A DNA stretch of 40,218 nucleotides from Ectothiorhodospiraceae bacterium. GTDB lineage: Bacteria > Pseudomonadota > Gammaproteobacteria > Nitrococcales > Aquisalimonadaceae. Positions 25,460 to 36,369 of the stretch are shown piece by piece. Under the pieces are notes generated by a model, which saw only the letters and a program-made list of their open reading frames with translations, was not told the origin of the DNA and did not search any database. The translations under genes were made by a program, and so were the position numbers. Position 1 is the stretch's first letter. Every line of letters begins with the position of its first letter. Location of the stretch: NCBI GenBank assembly GCA_007117515.1, contig SKGQ01000143.1, positions 1-40,218 of the forward strand, given 5' to 3'.

Positions 25460-26779
25460 TCAGGCCTGCGCCTGGAGGCGCTGTTGCCATGCCCGTGCTC
25501 GATCCAGAACATCATCAGGATTGATCGTGGTCAGTGCGCGTTCCCGAACCAGATGGCGGCCGGCAACCCAGACATCGGTCACCCGATCCCGGCTGACTGC
25601 GTAGACGAGTTGCGACAGCGGATGATACAGCGGCTCAGTATCGATGCCGGCAAGATCCACGGCAATGATATCGGCGAATTTTCCCACCTCCAGCGAGCCT
25701 GTCTCACGCTCCAGGCCGAGGGCCCGGGCGCCATTCAGGGTGGCCATCCGCAAAGCCTGGTGAGCAGGCAGGGCGGCGGCATCGCCAGCTACGCCCTTGG
25801 CCAGCAGCGCGGCGGTGCGCATCTCGCCGAACATGTCCAGATCGTTATTGCTGGCGGCACCGTCGGTGCCCAGGGCGACATTGATGCCCGCGTCCAGCAG
25901 CTTTTGCACCGGGCAGAAGCCACTGGCCAGTTTCAGATTCGATTCCGGACAGTGGATGACGCTGCTGTTTGACTCCGCCAGCAGGGCGATCTCCTCATCC
26001 AGCAGTTGAGTCATGTGCACCGCCATCAGCGACGGCCCGAGCAGACCATGGTCCTTCAGTCGCGCCAGGGGGCGCTTGCCATGCTGCTTTTCCGCGTCGG
26101 CAACCTCGAACGCGGTTTCGTGGATGTGCATGTGCACCGGCGCATCCAGTTCCCCGGTCAGTGTTGCGATGCGTTGCAGGGCCTCGTCGCCCACCGTATA
26201 GGGTGCGTGCGGCGCGAACACGGTACTGATCAGCGGGTCGCTGCGGCGTTCATCGCGCAGCGCCAGCCCCTTGTCCAGGTACTCCCGGGGGTTGTCGGCA
26301 TAGGCGCTGGGGAAATCGATGACGATCATGCCCAACGAAGCACGCATGCCGGCCTGGCTTGCGACACGTGCAGTGACTTCGGGGAAAAAATACATGTCGT
26401 TGAAGCAGGTTACCCCGCCTAGCAGCATTTCGGCGCAGGCCGAGAGGCTGCCATCATGCACGAATTCCGGACCGACGTGGGTCTGCTCGGCCGGCCAGAT
26501 GTGCTCCTGCAGCCAGGTCATCAACGGCAGGTCGTCGGCAAGCCCGCGCATCAGATTCATTGCTGCGTGGGTATGGGCATTGATCAGCCCGGGCAGCAGG
26601 ACATGTGCGCTGCGCTCCAGCACCGTGTCCGCCTGGTAACGCCGGCGTGCCCGGTCACTGGGCAGGATATCCAGGATGCGGCCGTTGCTCACCGCGATGC
26701 TGTGATGTTCCAGCACCGTTTCGTCCGGTTCCACCGGGATCACCCAGCGGCCGTGAATCAGCGTGTCAATGCGCTCCAT
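25460..26779 (-). CDS. mtaD: 5-methylthioadenosine / S-adenosylhomocysteine deaminase
   Basis: An amidohydrolase of the TRZ/ATZ-chlorohydrolase-like family, 439 residues. Metal ligands are H69 and H71 in NAHTHAAMN, the His in [10 protein letters not shown], and the Asp in [17 protein letters not shown]. The [17 protein letters not shown] and [19 protein letters not shown] segments are typical of methylthioadenosine deaminases. The Pseudomonas gene in the same position, next to ubiG, encodes a methylthioadenosine deaminase that makes methylthioinosine. The start at 26779 follows GGGAGG; the tracked start is four codons earlier. It heads the minus-strand cluster and is divergent from mtnA, which acts later in the same salvage route. 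Exact preference between MTA and SAH cannot be read here. Confidence 0.9.
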   Translation of the reverse strand: MERIDTLIHGRWVIPVEPDETVLEHHSIAVSNGRILDILPSDRARRRYQADTVLERSAHVLLPGLINAHTHAAMNLMRGLADDLPLMTWLQEHIWPAEQTHVGPEFVHDGSLSACAEMLLGGVTCFNDMYFFPEVTARVASQAGMRASLGMIVIDFPSAYADNPREYLDKGLALRDERRSDPLISTVFAPHAPYTVGDEALQRIATLTGELDAPVHMHIHETAFEVADAEKQHGKRPLARLKDHGLLGPSLMAVHMTQLLDEEIALLAESNSSVIHCPESNLKLASGFCPVQKLLDAGINVALGTDGAASNNDLDMFGEMRTAALLAKGVAGDAAALPAHQALRMATLNGARALGLERETGSLEVGKFADIIAVDLAGIDTEPLYHPLSQLVYAVSRDRVTDVWVAGRHLVRERALTTINPDDVLDRARAWQQRLQAQA

Positions 26780-26829
26780 GGTCCCTCCCAAGATGATTGG
26801 CGGCCGAGTATACCGCGCGCAGGCAAGCC

Positions 26830-26858
26830 TTGTGGCGGCGGGCGGCTGTGCAACAATA
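26830..26858 (+). promoter_or_regulatory. Weak candidate promoter of mtnA
   Basis: TTGTGG (26830-26835), a 17-nt spacer and ACAATA (26853-26858) lie in the 111-bp gap between the divergent mtaD and mtnA genes, giving a start about 25 nt before the mtnA ATG. The -10 match is poor. Confidence 0.25.
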
Positions 26859-26890
26859 CGGCTCCATTGCGATTGAAGACTGGAGCGTGC

Positions 26891-27937
26891 ATGCCCGAAT
26901 TCGATCAGGTCAGGCCGTTACGCTGGCAGGAAGGCGGTCTCGAACTGCTGGACCAGCGTCTGCTGCCGGGCCGTGAACACTGGATTCGCTGCACCGATCA
27001 TAAGGCGGTGGCACAGGCGATCCGCGACATGGTGGTGCGTGGTGCACCGGCGATCGGGGTCACGGCGGCCTATGGTGTGGTGCTGGCGGCCATGGCGCAG
27101 CCCGATCCGGAGCATATCGAAGTCGAGCAACTGGAGGGCGCACTTGTGCTGCTGGCCGATGCGCGGCCCACCGCGGTGAATCTTGGCTGGGCCCTGGGCC
27201 GCATGCGCGATTGTCTGTCTGAAGGCGCGCAACCGGTGGCGCGGCTGCTGCGCGAGGCCGAGGCAATCCACGACGAGGACCTGGCAGCGAATCGGCGCAT
27301 GGGCGGGTTGGGCGCGGCGCTGCTGGAGCCCGGCAGCCGGGTGCTGACCCATTGCAATACCGGCTCGCTCGCGACCTCCGGATTCGGCACGGCCCTGGGC
27401 GTGATTCGCGAGGCCTGGAGGCAGCAGCACATCACCGAGATCTACGCCAGCGAGACACGTCCCTGGTTACAGGGCGCCCGGCTGACCGCCTGGGAACTCG
27501 GTCGGGACGGTATGCCGGTAACGCTGGTGGCAGACGGCGCCACCGCCTTGTTGATGTCCAGCGGCTTGGTGGACTGGGTCATCGTTGGCGCTGATCGAAT
27601 TGCCGCGAATGGCGACGTGGCGAACAAGATCGGGACCTACAGCCTGGCCCTGCATGCCCGGTCGCACGGTGCCCGGTTCATGGTCGTGGCGCCGTCCTCG
27701 ACCGTGGACATGTCGTTGCCTGATGGTGATGCCATTCCCATAGAACATCGCGATGGCGAGGAACTGCTGTCCATCGGTGGCCAGCGGATCGCTGCGGCCG
27801 GCGCCAGAGCCTGGAACCCCGTGTTCGATGTGACTCCGGCGCGTCTGGTGGATGCCCTGGTAACCGAGCGCGGTGTGCTCGACCAGCCGGATTCCGCGGC
27901 CATGAGAACGCTTTTCGGTGACGGGGCAGGGCGGTGA
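26891..27937 (+). CDS. mtnA: Methylthioribose-1-phosphate isomerase
   Basis: A 348-residue aldose-ketose isomerase that converts methylthioribose-1-phosphate to methylthioribulose-1-phosphate in methionine salvage. The fold is that of eIF2B-alpha-like proteins. Catalytic Cys in [19 protein letters not shown] and catalytic Asp in [21 protein letters not shown] are present, as is [16 protein letters not shown]. The start at 26891 ([12 protein letters not shown]) has GGAG at 5 nt; the tracked ORF extends 145 residues back across mtaD and is an artefact. It is divergent from mtaD. The phosphorylase that would link them (MtnP type) is not in the window. A DUF3301 gene follows after 7 bp. Confidence 0.96.
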   Translation: MPEFDQVRPLRWQEGGLELLDQRLLPGREHWIRCTDHKAVAQAIRDMVVRGAPAIGVTAAYGVVLAAMAQPDPEHIEVEQLEGALVLLADARPTAVNLGWALGRMRDCLSEGAQPVARLLREAEAIHDEDLAANRRMGGLGAALLEPGSRVLTHCNTGSLATSGFGTALGVIREAWRQQHITEIYASETRPWLQGARLTAWELGRDGMPVTLVADGATALLMSSGLVDWVIVGADRIAANGDVANKIGTYSLALHARSHGARFMVVAPSSTVDMSLPDGDAIPIEHRDGEELLSIGGQRIAAAGARAWNPVFDVTPARLVDALVTERGVLDQPDSAAMRTLFGDGAGR

Positions 27938-27944
27938 ACGGGTC

Positions 27945-28283
27945 ATGGTAATCGACAATTCGATTGTGATTGCAGCCCTGCTGCTGGGCCTGGTGGCACT
28001 GGTCTGGCGTTCGTCGATGGCATCCCTGGAGCGCGCCCGGGAGGCCGGCAAGCGCGCCTGTCGCCAGGCTGGCGTGCAGTTTCTGGACGACAGTGTGGTG
28101 CTGCGGCGGATCCGTCTGCAGCGGCCTCCGGGCGGTGTGCCAGCCCTGGAGCGCCGCTACCGCTTTGAGTTCGCGACCCGTGGCGACCGCCGTTACAAGG
28201 GATCAGTGACAGTGTTTCCGCGTCGCCCGACCCGCGTCGAGATGGAAGCTTACGAACCCCTGGACCCCGGACTTGTCGACTGA
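27945..28283 (+). CDS. DUF3301 family small membrane protein
   Basis: A 112-residue protein. One N-terminal transmembrane segment (about 4-21, NSIVIAALLLGLVALVW) is followed by a basic region, REAGKRACRQAGVQFLDDSVVL, and a small domain, RRYRFEFATRGDRRYKGSVTVF. This is the DUF3301 pattern as I remember it: an anchored protein with a C-terminal part in which QAGVQFLDDSV and the GxVxxxG-like strand recur. Function is not known. The start at 27945 is 7 bp after the mtnA stop; the tracked start overlaps mtnA. It is probably in one operon with mtnA and the cyclophilin that follows. Confidence 0.8.
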   Translation: MVIDNSIVIAALLLGLVALVWRSSMASLERAREAGKRACRQAGVQFLDDSVVLRRIRLQRPPGGVPALERRYRFEFATRGDRRYKGSVTVFPRRPTRVEMEAYEPLDPGLVD

Positions 28284-28355
28284 CATGTTGTGGTGAACGG
28301 CAGTTTCGCAGCCGGGGGCTCTGCGACATTCAAGGGACAGATCAGGGGTGACTTG

Positions 28356-28943
28356 ATGCAGTTGTTGACGCGATTCGGATGGCGGCTTGCAGCCGGTCTG
28401 TGCATTTTGATGCTGGCAACGGGATTGCCAGCGGGTGAAACGACGGGAGAGGACGCACCCATGGTGGTTTTCGAGACGAATTTTGGTGATATCACGCTGG
28501 AGTTGATGCCCGAGGAGGCGCCGATAACGGTGGAGAACTTCCTGCAGTATGTGGATGACGGATTTTACGATGGCACGATCTTTCACCGGGTGGTGCCAGG
28601 CTTCGTGATTCAGGGCGGCGGATTCAATGAGGCCATGGAGCAGAAGCAGACCCGTGAGCCGATCAAGAACGAGGCGGATAACGGCGTAAAGAATACGCGG
28701 GGCAGTCTGTCCATGGCGCGCACGCAGCAGGTGGACAGTGCCACCTCGCAATTTTTCATCAACCTCAATGACAATGCCTTCCTTGACCATGGTAGCCGCG
28801 ACTTCGGATATGCCGTGTTTGCCCGCGTGGTCGATGGCATGGATGTAGTCGACCAGATCGCCAGGGTCGCTACCGGTAACCATGGCATGCACCAGGACGT
28901 GCCGCAGGAGCCGGTCATCGTGCAGCAGGCGCGGCGGAAGTAA
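28356..28943 (+). CDS. ppiA: Periplasmic cyclophilin-type peptidyl-prolyl isomerase
   Basis: A 195-residue cyclophilin with a signal peptide: basic start MQLLTRFGWRLAAG, hydrophobic core LCILMLATGLPAG, cleavage expected near residue 25. The cyclophilin domain begins MVVFETNFGDITLELM and carries the active-site stretches TIFHRVVPGFVIQGGG and SATSQFFINLNDNAFLD. This fits a periplasmic PpiA rather than cytoplasmic PpiB, though the core could be called either. The start at 28356 was chosen because it gives a proper signal peptide; the tracked start adds 22 residues. A stable hairpin follows at 28993-29015 before gyrA. Confidence 0.88.
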   Translation: MQLLTRFGWRLAAGLCILMLATGLPAGETTGEDAPMVVFETNFGDITLELMPEEAPITVENFLQYVDDGFYDGTIFHRVVPGFVIQGGGFNEAMEQKQTREPIKNEADNGVKNTRGSLSMARTQQVDSATSQFFINLNDNAFLDHGSRDFGYAVFARVVDGMDVVDQIARVATGNHGMHQDVPQEPVIVQQARRK

Positions 28944-28992
28944 TGGCGACCGCCTGAGCGCGCCCGGTCCAGGGCGTGCAGGCAGGTTTCAT

Positions 28993-29015
28993 AGCCGGAC
29001 CGTTCGGGTCCGGCT
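28993..29015 (+). terminator. Hairpin between ppiA and gyrA
   Basis: A perfect 9-bp stem, AGCCGGACC / GGTCCGGCT, with loop GTTCG lies 50 bp after the ppiA stop. It is not followed by a U-run (GTGCTATCCTCC), so it is either a weak or factor-assisted terminator, or part of the gyrA leader. Confidence 0.45.
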
Positions 29016-29107
29016 GTGCTATCCTCCCGAACTTTTCCAGGCAGCGCTGCGAGAAACCGCGAAGACGGTTACACGCGGCGTAATCAACGGCTATTCGGGA
29101 ATGCTTG

Positions 29108-31690
<2,583 letters not shown>

Positions 31691-31698
31691 TCCTGACT

Positions 31699-31724
31699 GA
31701 CCGGGGCGTCGCGGCGGCCCGGTC
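31699..31724 (+). terminator. Hairpin between gyrA and serC
   Basis: GACCGGG (31699-31705) and CCCGGTC (31718-31724) form a 7-bp GC-rich stem 8 nt after the gyrA stop. The sequence after it (GCAAGTTCG) is not U-rich, so complete termination is doubtful; it may serve as a partial terminator or as a 3' end stabiliser for the gyrA mRNA. Confidence 0.4.
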
Positions 31725-31764
31725 GCAAGTTCGAACCCCTTCGTTTATTCCGGGAGTGCAAGGC

Positions 31765-32841
31765 ATGGCACGTGTTCTTAATTTCAGTGCAGGTCCGGCG
31801 GCGTTGCCGGAACCGGTGTTGCAGCGCGCCGCAGAGGAGATGCTGGACTGGCACGGCAGCGGCATGTCGGTGATGGAAATGAGCCATCGTGGCAAGCAGT
31901 TCGTAGAGATTGCCAGCGGCGCCGAGCAGACCCTGCGTGAGCTGCTGCAGGTACCCGACAACTATCGCGTCCTGTTCCTGCAGGGTGGCGCCAGTGGCAT
32001 GTTCTCGGCGGCGCCGATGAACCTGCTGCGCGGCGCCTCGCGGGCGGACTACGTGAACACCGGTGCCTGGTCGAAAAAGGCCATCGCCGAAGCGAAAAAG
32101 TATTGCGACGTGAATGTGGCGGCGGCCAGCCCGCAGGGCGAACTGACCATTCCGGCGCAGGCCGGATGGCAGCTGTCCGATGACGCCGCCTACCTGCATT
32201 ACACGCCCAACGAGACCATCAGCGGCGTTGAATTCCATTGGGTCCCGCAGGTTGATGCGCCTTTGGTGGTGGACATGTCCTCCACCATCCTGTCGCGGCC
32301 GATCAACGTATCCGATTACGGTCTGATCTACGCCGGAGCTCAGAAGAACATCGGCCCGGCGGGCATCACCGTGGTCATCGTGCGCGACGATCTGATTGGT
32401 AATGCGCTGCCGCAGACGCCGGCGGTCTGGGACTTCAAGGCTCAGGCCGAGGCGGATTCCATGCTCAATACGCCGCCGACCTATGCCTGGTATATCGCTG
32501 GCCTGGTGTTCGAATGGATTCGGGACAATGGCGGCCTGCAGGCCATGGGCGAGCGCAATCGGCGCAAGGCGGACACGCTGTACCGGGCGATTGATACGTC
32601 CGACTTCTACCGCAACCCGGTGGATCCGGACTGCCGTTCTTGGATGAACGTGCCTTTCATCCTGGCCAATGCGGACCTGGACAAGACCTTCCTCAGCGAG
32701 GCGGCTGAGGCCGGGCTACACACTCTCGCCGGTCACCGTTCCGTTGGTGGCATGCGCGCCTCGATCTACAACGCGATGCCGCAGGACGGGGTCGATGCGC
32801 TGGTGTCCTTCATGCAGGATTTCGAGCGCCGGTACGGTTGA
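31765..32841 (+). CDS. serC: Phosphoserine aminotransferase
   Basis: PLP enzyme of 358 residues converting 3-phosphohydroxypyruvate to phosphoserine, and also serving pyridoxal phosphate synthesis. Family segments are VLNFSAGPAALPEPVLQ at the start, SVMEMSHRGKQF, LFLQGGASGMFSAAPMNL and the PLP lysine in IYAGAQKNIGPAG. The GHRSVGGMRASIYNAMP end is typical. The start at 31765 has AAGG nearby and fits the family; the tracked start is three codons earlier. It is followed after 14 bp by a serA-type dehydrogenase whose product is its substrate. Confidence 0.97.
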   Translation: MARVLNFSAGPAALPEPVLQRAAEEMLDWHGSGMSVMEMSHRGKQFVEIASGAEQTLRELLQVPDNYRVLFLQGGASGMFSAAPMNLLRGASRADYVNTGAWSKKAIAEAKKYCDVNVAAASPQGELTIPAQAGWQLSDDAAYLHYTPNETISGVEFHWVPQVDAPLVVDMSSTILSRPINVSDYGLIYAGAQKNIGPAGITVVIVRDDLIGNALPQTPAVWDFKAQAEADSMLNTPPTYAWYIAGLVFEWIRDNGGLQAMGERNRRKADTLYRAIDTSDFYRNPVDPDCRSWMNVPFILANADLDKTFLSEAAEAGLHTLAGHRSVGGMRASIYNAMPQDGVDALVSFMQDFERRYG

Positions 32842-32855
32842 GTATTAAGGAGAAC

Positions 32856-34028
32856 ATGATGTTCAAGATTCTGACCCTGAACAATATTTCTGCCAAGGGC
32901 CTGGACCGGCTGCCCCGCGACCGCTATGAAGTTGCCTCGGAAATCGGGCATCCCGACGCCATCATGCTGCGCTCCCATAAAATGCACGGCATGAAACTGC
33001 CGGAAACGGTGCTGGCAATCGGTCGTGCGGGTGCCGGTGTCAACAACATCCCGGTGGAGGAGTGCAGCGAGCAGGGTGTGGTCGTGTTCAATGCCCCCGG
33101 TGCCAATGCCAACGCAGTCAAGGAACTGGTGCTGGCAGGTCTGTTTCTGGGCATGCGGAACATCATCCAGGGCTGGGATTTCGCCCGCGGACTCGAGGGT
33201 GACGACGCAGAGATCAATCGCCAGGTGGAGGCGGGCAAGAAGCACTTTGTCGGTGGCGAACTGCCGGGCCGAACCCTCGGTGTGATCGGTCTGGGCGCCA
33301 TTGGGGTCAAGGTCGCCAATGCGGCCCGGGCCCTGGGCATGAACGTGGTGGGGTTTGATCCGGGCATCACCGTCAACCGTGCCTGGGAACTGGAATCCGG
33401 TGTCCGCCAGGCGCACAGCATCGAGGAAGTGGTCAGTCGTGCTGATGCAATCACCCTGCATGTGCCGTTCACCGACAGCACCGCGAACACGATCAATGCC
33501 GCACGGCTGAAGCTGATGCGTCCAGGCGGTGTGCTGCTGAATTTCTCGCGGGCCGGCATTGTCGACGATGCCGCCGTAATCGAGGCCCTGGATGCAGGCC
33601 ACCTCAGCGCCTACATCAACGACTTCCCAAGCAATCTGACCCGCCGGCATGGGCGCTGCGTAACCCTGCCGCACCTGGGGGCGTCCACGGTGGAGGCCGA
33701 AGAGAATTGCGCGGTGATGGTCGCTGAGCAGCTTCGGGATTACCTGGAGAACGGCAACATCAGCAATTCGGTGAATTTCCCGGCGATCAGCATGCCGCGC
33801 GGCGACAAGGGGGATCGGATTTCGGTAATCAATGCCAATGTGCCGAACATGCTCGGCCAGATCTCCACCACGCTCGCCAATGCCGGTCTGAACATCGACG
33901 ACATGTACAACAAGTCGCGCGGTGACGTGGCCTACACCCTGGTCGATGTGGAGGGCGCCATCGGTGATGCGGTCGTTGCCGAACTGGCAGCGATGGCGGG
34001 TGTGCTGCGGGTCCGCGTGATTCGTTGA
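32856..34028 (+). CDS. serA: Phosphoglycerate dehydrogenase (SerA type, with ACT domain)
   Basis: D-2-hydroxyacid dehydrogenase of about 390 residues that oxidises 3-phosphoglycerate, the first step of serine synthesis. The NAD motif is LGVIGLGAIGVKVANAARALG. Active-site Arg is in LNFSRAGIVDD and the His in TLPHLGASTVEAEENCA. The usual catalytic Glu (in DVFEKEP-type stretches) is replaced by the short-PGDH pattern AYINDFPSN, so Asp may take that role. A C-terminal ACT domain (ISVINANVPNMLGQISTTLA) suggests serine feedback. AAGGAG precedes two ATGs (32856 with 3-nt and 32859 with 6-nt spacing); either could be used. In Pseudomonas no serA lies here, so this is a local rearrangement that places serA beside serC. 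Confidence 0.9.
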   Translation: MMFKILTLNNISAKGLDRLPRDRYEVASEIGHPDAIMLRSHKMHGMKLPETVLAIGRAGAGVNNIPVEECSEQGVVVFNAPGANANAVKELVLAGLFLGMRNIIQGWDFARGLEGDDAEINRQVEAGKKHFVGGELPGRTLGVIGLGAIGVKVANAARALGMNVVGFDPGITVNRAWELESGVRQAHSIEEVVSRADAITLHVPFTDSTANTINAARLKLMRPGGVLLNFSRAGIVDDAAVIEALDAGHLSAYINDFPSNLTRRHGRCVTLPHLGASTVEAEENCAVMVAEQLRDYLENGNISNSVNFPAISMPRGDKGDRISVINANVPNMLGQISTTLANAGLNIDDMYNKSRGDVAYTLVDVEGAIGDAVVAELAAMAGVLRVRVIR

Positions 34029-34086
34029 TGGACGTGGTTCGCCGGGGCATGATGCCGGGCACGGTGGGGGGCCGGAGAGCAACAGC

Positions 34087-35172
34087 ATGGTAGACAAGGA
34101 CAAGCTCAGGGACGTGCGTGCCCGGATCGATGCGCTGGACAGCGAGATCCTGCGCCTGGTCAGTGAGCGCGGACGGCTGGCTGGCGAAGTGGCGCGGATA
34201 AAGCGCGAGGCCGGCGAGACCTGCGATTTCTATCGTCCCGAGCGCGAGCAGCAGATCCTGCGCCGCATGCTGCAGGAGAACCCTGGGCCTCTGCCGGACG
34301 ATGCCATCAGTCGGCTGTACCGCGAGATCATGTCTGCCTGTCTGGCCCTGCAGATGCCGTTAACCGTGGCCTACCTCGGTCCGGAGGGGACATTCACCCA
34401 GGCGGCGGCCCTGACCCAGTTTGGTCATGACGCCAGGCTGCGACCGGCCAGTTCCATCGACGCCATTTTCCGGGCCGTGGAGTCTGGCGAGATGCACTAC
34501 GGCGTGGTGCCGGTGGAGAATTCCACCGAGGGTGTGGTGAACCACACACTGGACTGCTTCATGAGTTCGCCGCTGCAGATCGTCGGTGAAGTCGAACTGC
34601 GCATCCAGCACAATCTGGTCAGCCGCGAGACAGATATCGCCGCCGTGCGCCGCGTGTACTCGCATCAGCAGGGGCTGGCCCAATGCCGTGGCTGGCTCGA
34701 TGGCCATCTGCGGGATATCGAACGAATCACGGTCAGCAGCACCGCCGAGGCGGCCCGGCTGGCCACCGCCGAACCCGGTTCCGCCGCCATTGCCAGCAGT
34801 GCCGCGGCCGAGATGTACGGCCTGCGGCCCCTCGCAGAGAGCATCGAGGACATCTCCGGCAACACCACCCGGTTTCTGGTCATCGGTCAGCAATCACCGC
34901 CGCCCACCGGCGACGACAAGACCTCGCTGCTGATCTCGCGTAACGACCAGCCGGGTGGTCTCTGTCGGTTGCTCGAACCGCTGGGTCGTCACGGCATCAA
35001 CATGACCCGGCTGGATGCGCGGCCGTCCCGTCAGGGTGTCTGGGAATACGCATTTTTCATCGATTTTCTCGGCCATGCCGAGGAATCGCCGGTCCGGGAG
35101 GCCCTGCAGGAGATGCGCGAGGAGTCTTCGCTGCTGCGTGTGCTGGGTTCCTACCCCCGGGTCGCGCGGTAG
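34087..35172 (+). CDS. pheA: Bifunctional chorismate mutase / prephenate dehydratase (P-protein)
   Basis: A 361-residue enzyme for phenylalanine synthesis. Residues 1 to about 90 form an AroQ chorismate mutase (LRDVRARIDALDSEILRLVSERGRLA). Prephenate dehydratase covers about 93-272 (VAYLGPEGTFTQAA, VPVENSTEGVV, and the catalytic TRF motif in SGNTTRFLVIG). An ACT domain (about 283-360) binds phenylalanine. In that domain the usual GALxxLL is GGLCRLL and the ESRP motif reads LDARPS, a variation in the regulatory pocket. The start ATG at 34087 has GGAGAG upstream. It follows serA after 58 bp and precedes hisC. Confidence 0.97.
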   Translation: MVDKDKLRDVRARIDALDSEILRLVSERGRLAGEVARIKREAGETCDFYRPEREQQILRRMLQENPGPLPDDAISRLYREIMSACLALQMPLTVAYLGPEGTFTQAAALTQFGHDARLRPASSIDAIFRAVESGEMHYGVVPVENSTEGVVNHTLDCFMSSPLQIVGEVELRIQHNLVSRETDIAAVRRVYSHQQGLAQCRGWLDGHLRDIERITVSSTAEAARLATAEPGSAAIASSAAAEMYGLRPLAESIEDISGNTTRFLVIGQQSPPPTGDDKTSLLISRNDQPGGLCRLLEPLGRHGINMTRLDARPSRQGVWEYAFFIDFLGHAEESPVREALQEMREESSLLRVLGSYPRVAR

Positions 35173-35238
35173 GGAAATGCTGAGTTATTCCCACGCCTGC
35201 GTTGGAGTCCGCATTTTATCCTAGGGAGCAGAGCAACC

Positions 35239-36369
35239 ATGTTGGACCGAACCGTCGATTTCACTGAGCTTGCCGTGGCCGGGGTCCGTGCACTGCAGCC
35301 CTACCAGCCGGGCAAGCCGGAATCTGACCTGAAACGGGAATACGGCCTCGATGACGTCATCAAGCTGGCGTCCAATGAGAATCCCATGGGTCCTGGTGCG
35401 CGGGCCGTTGAGGCCGCCAGCGCTGAGCTGGGCGGCGCCCATCGTTATCCGGATGGCGCCGCTTTCGTCCTGCGCCATGCCCTGGCCAAGCAGCATGGGG
35501 TCGATCCGCTGCAGGTGACCCTGGGCAACGGCTCCAATGATGTGCTGTCGCTGGTCGCCAACGCCTTCCTGGAACCGGGCCGCGAGGCGGTGTTTTCGGC
35601 GCATGCGTTTGCTGTCTACCCCATCGTTACCCAGGCCGCTGGCGCCAGCGCCGTAGTGGTGCCAGCCAATGATGCCAGTCATCCGATGCCCTTTGGCCAT
35701 GATCTGGCGGCGATGGCGGCGGCCGTGACCGAGCGCACGCGCGTTGTTTTCGTCGCCAATCCGAACAACCCTACGGGCACCTGGCTGCAGGCGGAACCAT
35801 TGCGTGCGTTTCTGGAGGGCTTGGCGCCAGAGGTGATTGCGGTGGTCGACGAAGCCTATTTCGAATACGCCGATGATCCCGAGTATCCGGACGCCTCGCG
35901 CTGGCTGCAGGACTTCCCGAACCTGGTGGTGACCCGCACGTTTTCCAAGGCCCATGGCCTGGCCGCATTCCGGGTTGGTTACGGGCTGTCGCATCCAGCA
36001 GTGGCCGATCTGCTGAATCGCGTGCGGCAGCCGTTCAATGTCAGCAGTGTGGCGCAGGCGGCGGCGCTGGCCTCGCTGGGCGATCAGGACTACATCGCCC
36101 AGTCCGTCGCCCTGAACCGTGAACAGCGGGACTGGCTGTGCCATGAATTGCAGGCCCTCGGCCTGCAGGTCCTGCCGTCGGCAGGCAATTTCCTGTGTTT
36201 TCGCGTCGGTGAGCAGGCGGACGCGGTTTACGAGGGTCTGTTGCGGCGCGGTGTGATCCTGCGCCCGGTGGCAAATTACGCCTTGCCCGGTTTTCTGCGG
36301 GTCACGGTGGGTCTGCCGGCCGAGAATGCGCGCTTTGTCGAGGCCCTGAAGTCGGAGTTGCAGGCTTGA
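35239..36369 (+). CDS. hisC: Histidinol-phosphate aminotransferase, aromatic-type HisC
   Basis: A class I/II PLP aminotransferase of 376 residues. Segments are IKLASNENPMGPGARAVEA, HRYPDGAAFVLR, LGNGSNDVLSL, VFVANPNNPTGTWL, VDEAYFEYAD and the PLP lysine in TFSKAHGLAAFRVGYG. In this context (between pheA and tyrA) hisC genes, often called hisC2, act mainly on aromatic amino acids as well as on imidazole acetol phosphate. Histidine synthesis genes are absent from the window, which favours the aromatic role. The start ATG at 35239 follows AGGGAG. The stop overlaps the tyrA start as TTGA. Confidence 0.93.
   Translation: MLDRTVDFTELAVAGVRALQPYQPGKPESDLKREYGLDDVIKLASNENPMGPGARAVEAASAELGGAHRYPDGAAFVLRHALAKQHGVDPLQVTLGNGSNDVLSLVANAFLEPGREAVFSAHAFAVYPIVTQAAGASAVVVPANDASHPMPFGHDLAAMAAAVTERTRVVFVANPNNPTGTWLQAEPLRAFLEGLAPEVIAVVDEAYFEYADDPEYPDASRWLQDFPNLVVTRTFSKAHGLAAFRVGYGLSHPAVADLLNRVRQPFNVSSVAQAAALASLGDQDYIAQSVALNREQRDWLCHELQALGLQVLPSAGNFLCFRVGEQADAVYEGLLRRGVILRPVANYALPGFLRVTVGLPAENARFVEALKSELQA

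Noticed and set aside
31729-31739. GTTCGAACCCC, resembling a tRNA T-loop, after gyrA
   Set aside because: No flanking stem, anticodon arm or acceptor arm can be found. Chance match next to a hairpin.
32766-34103. 445-codon ORF antisense to serA
   Set aside because: Opposes an intact, recognised gene and shows the same shadow composition.
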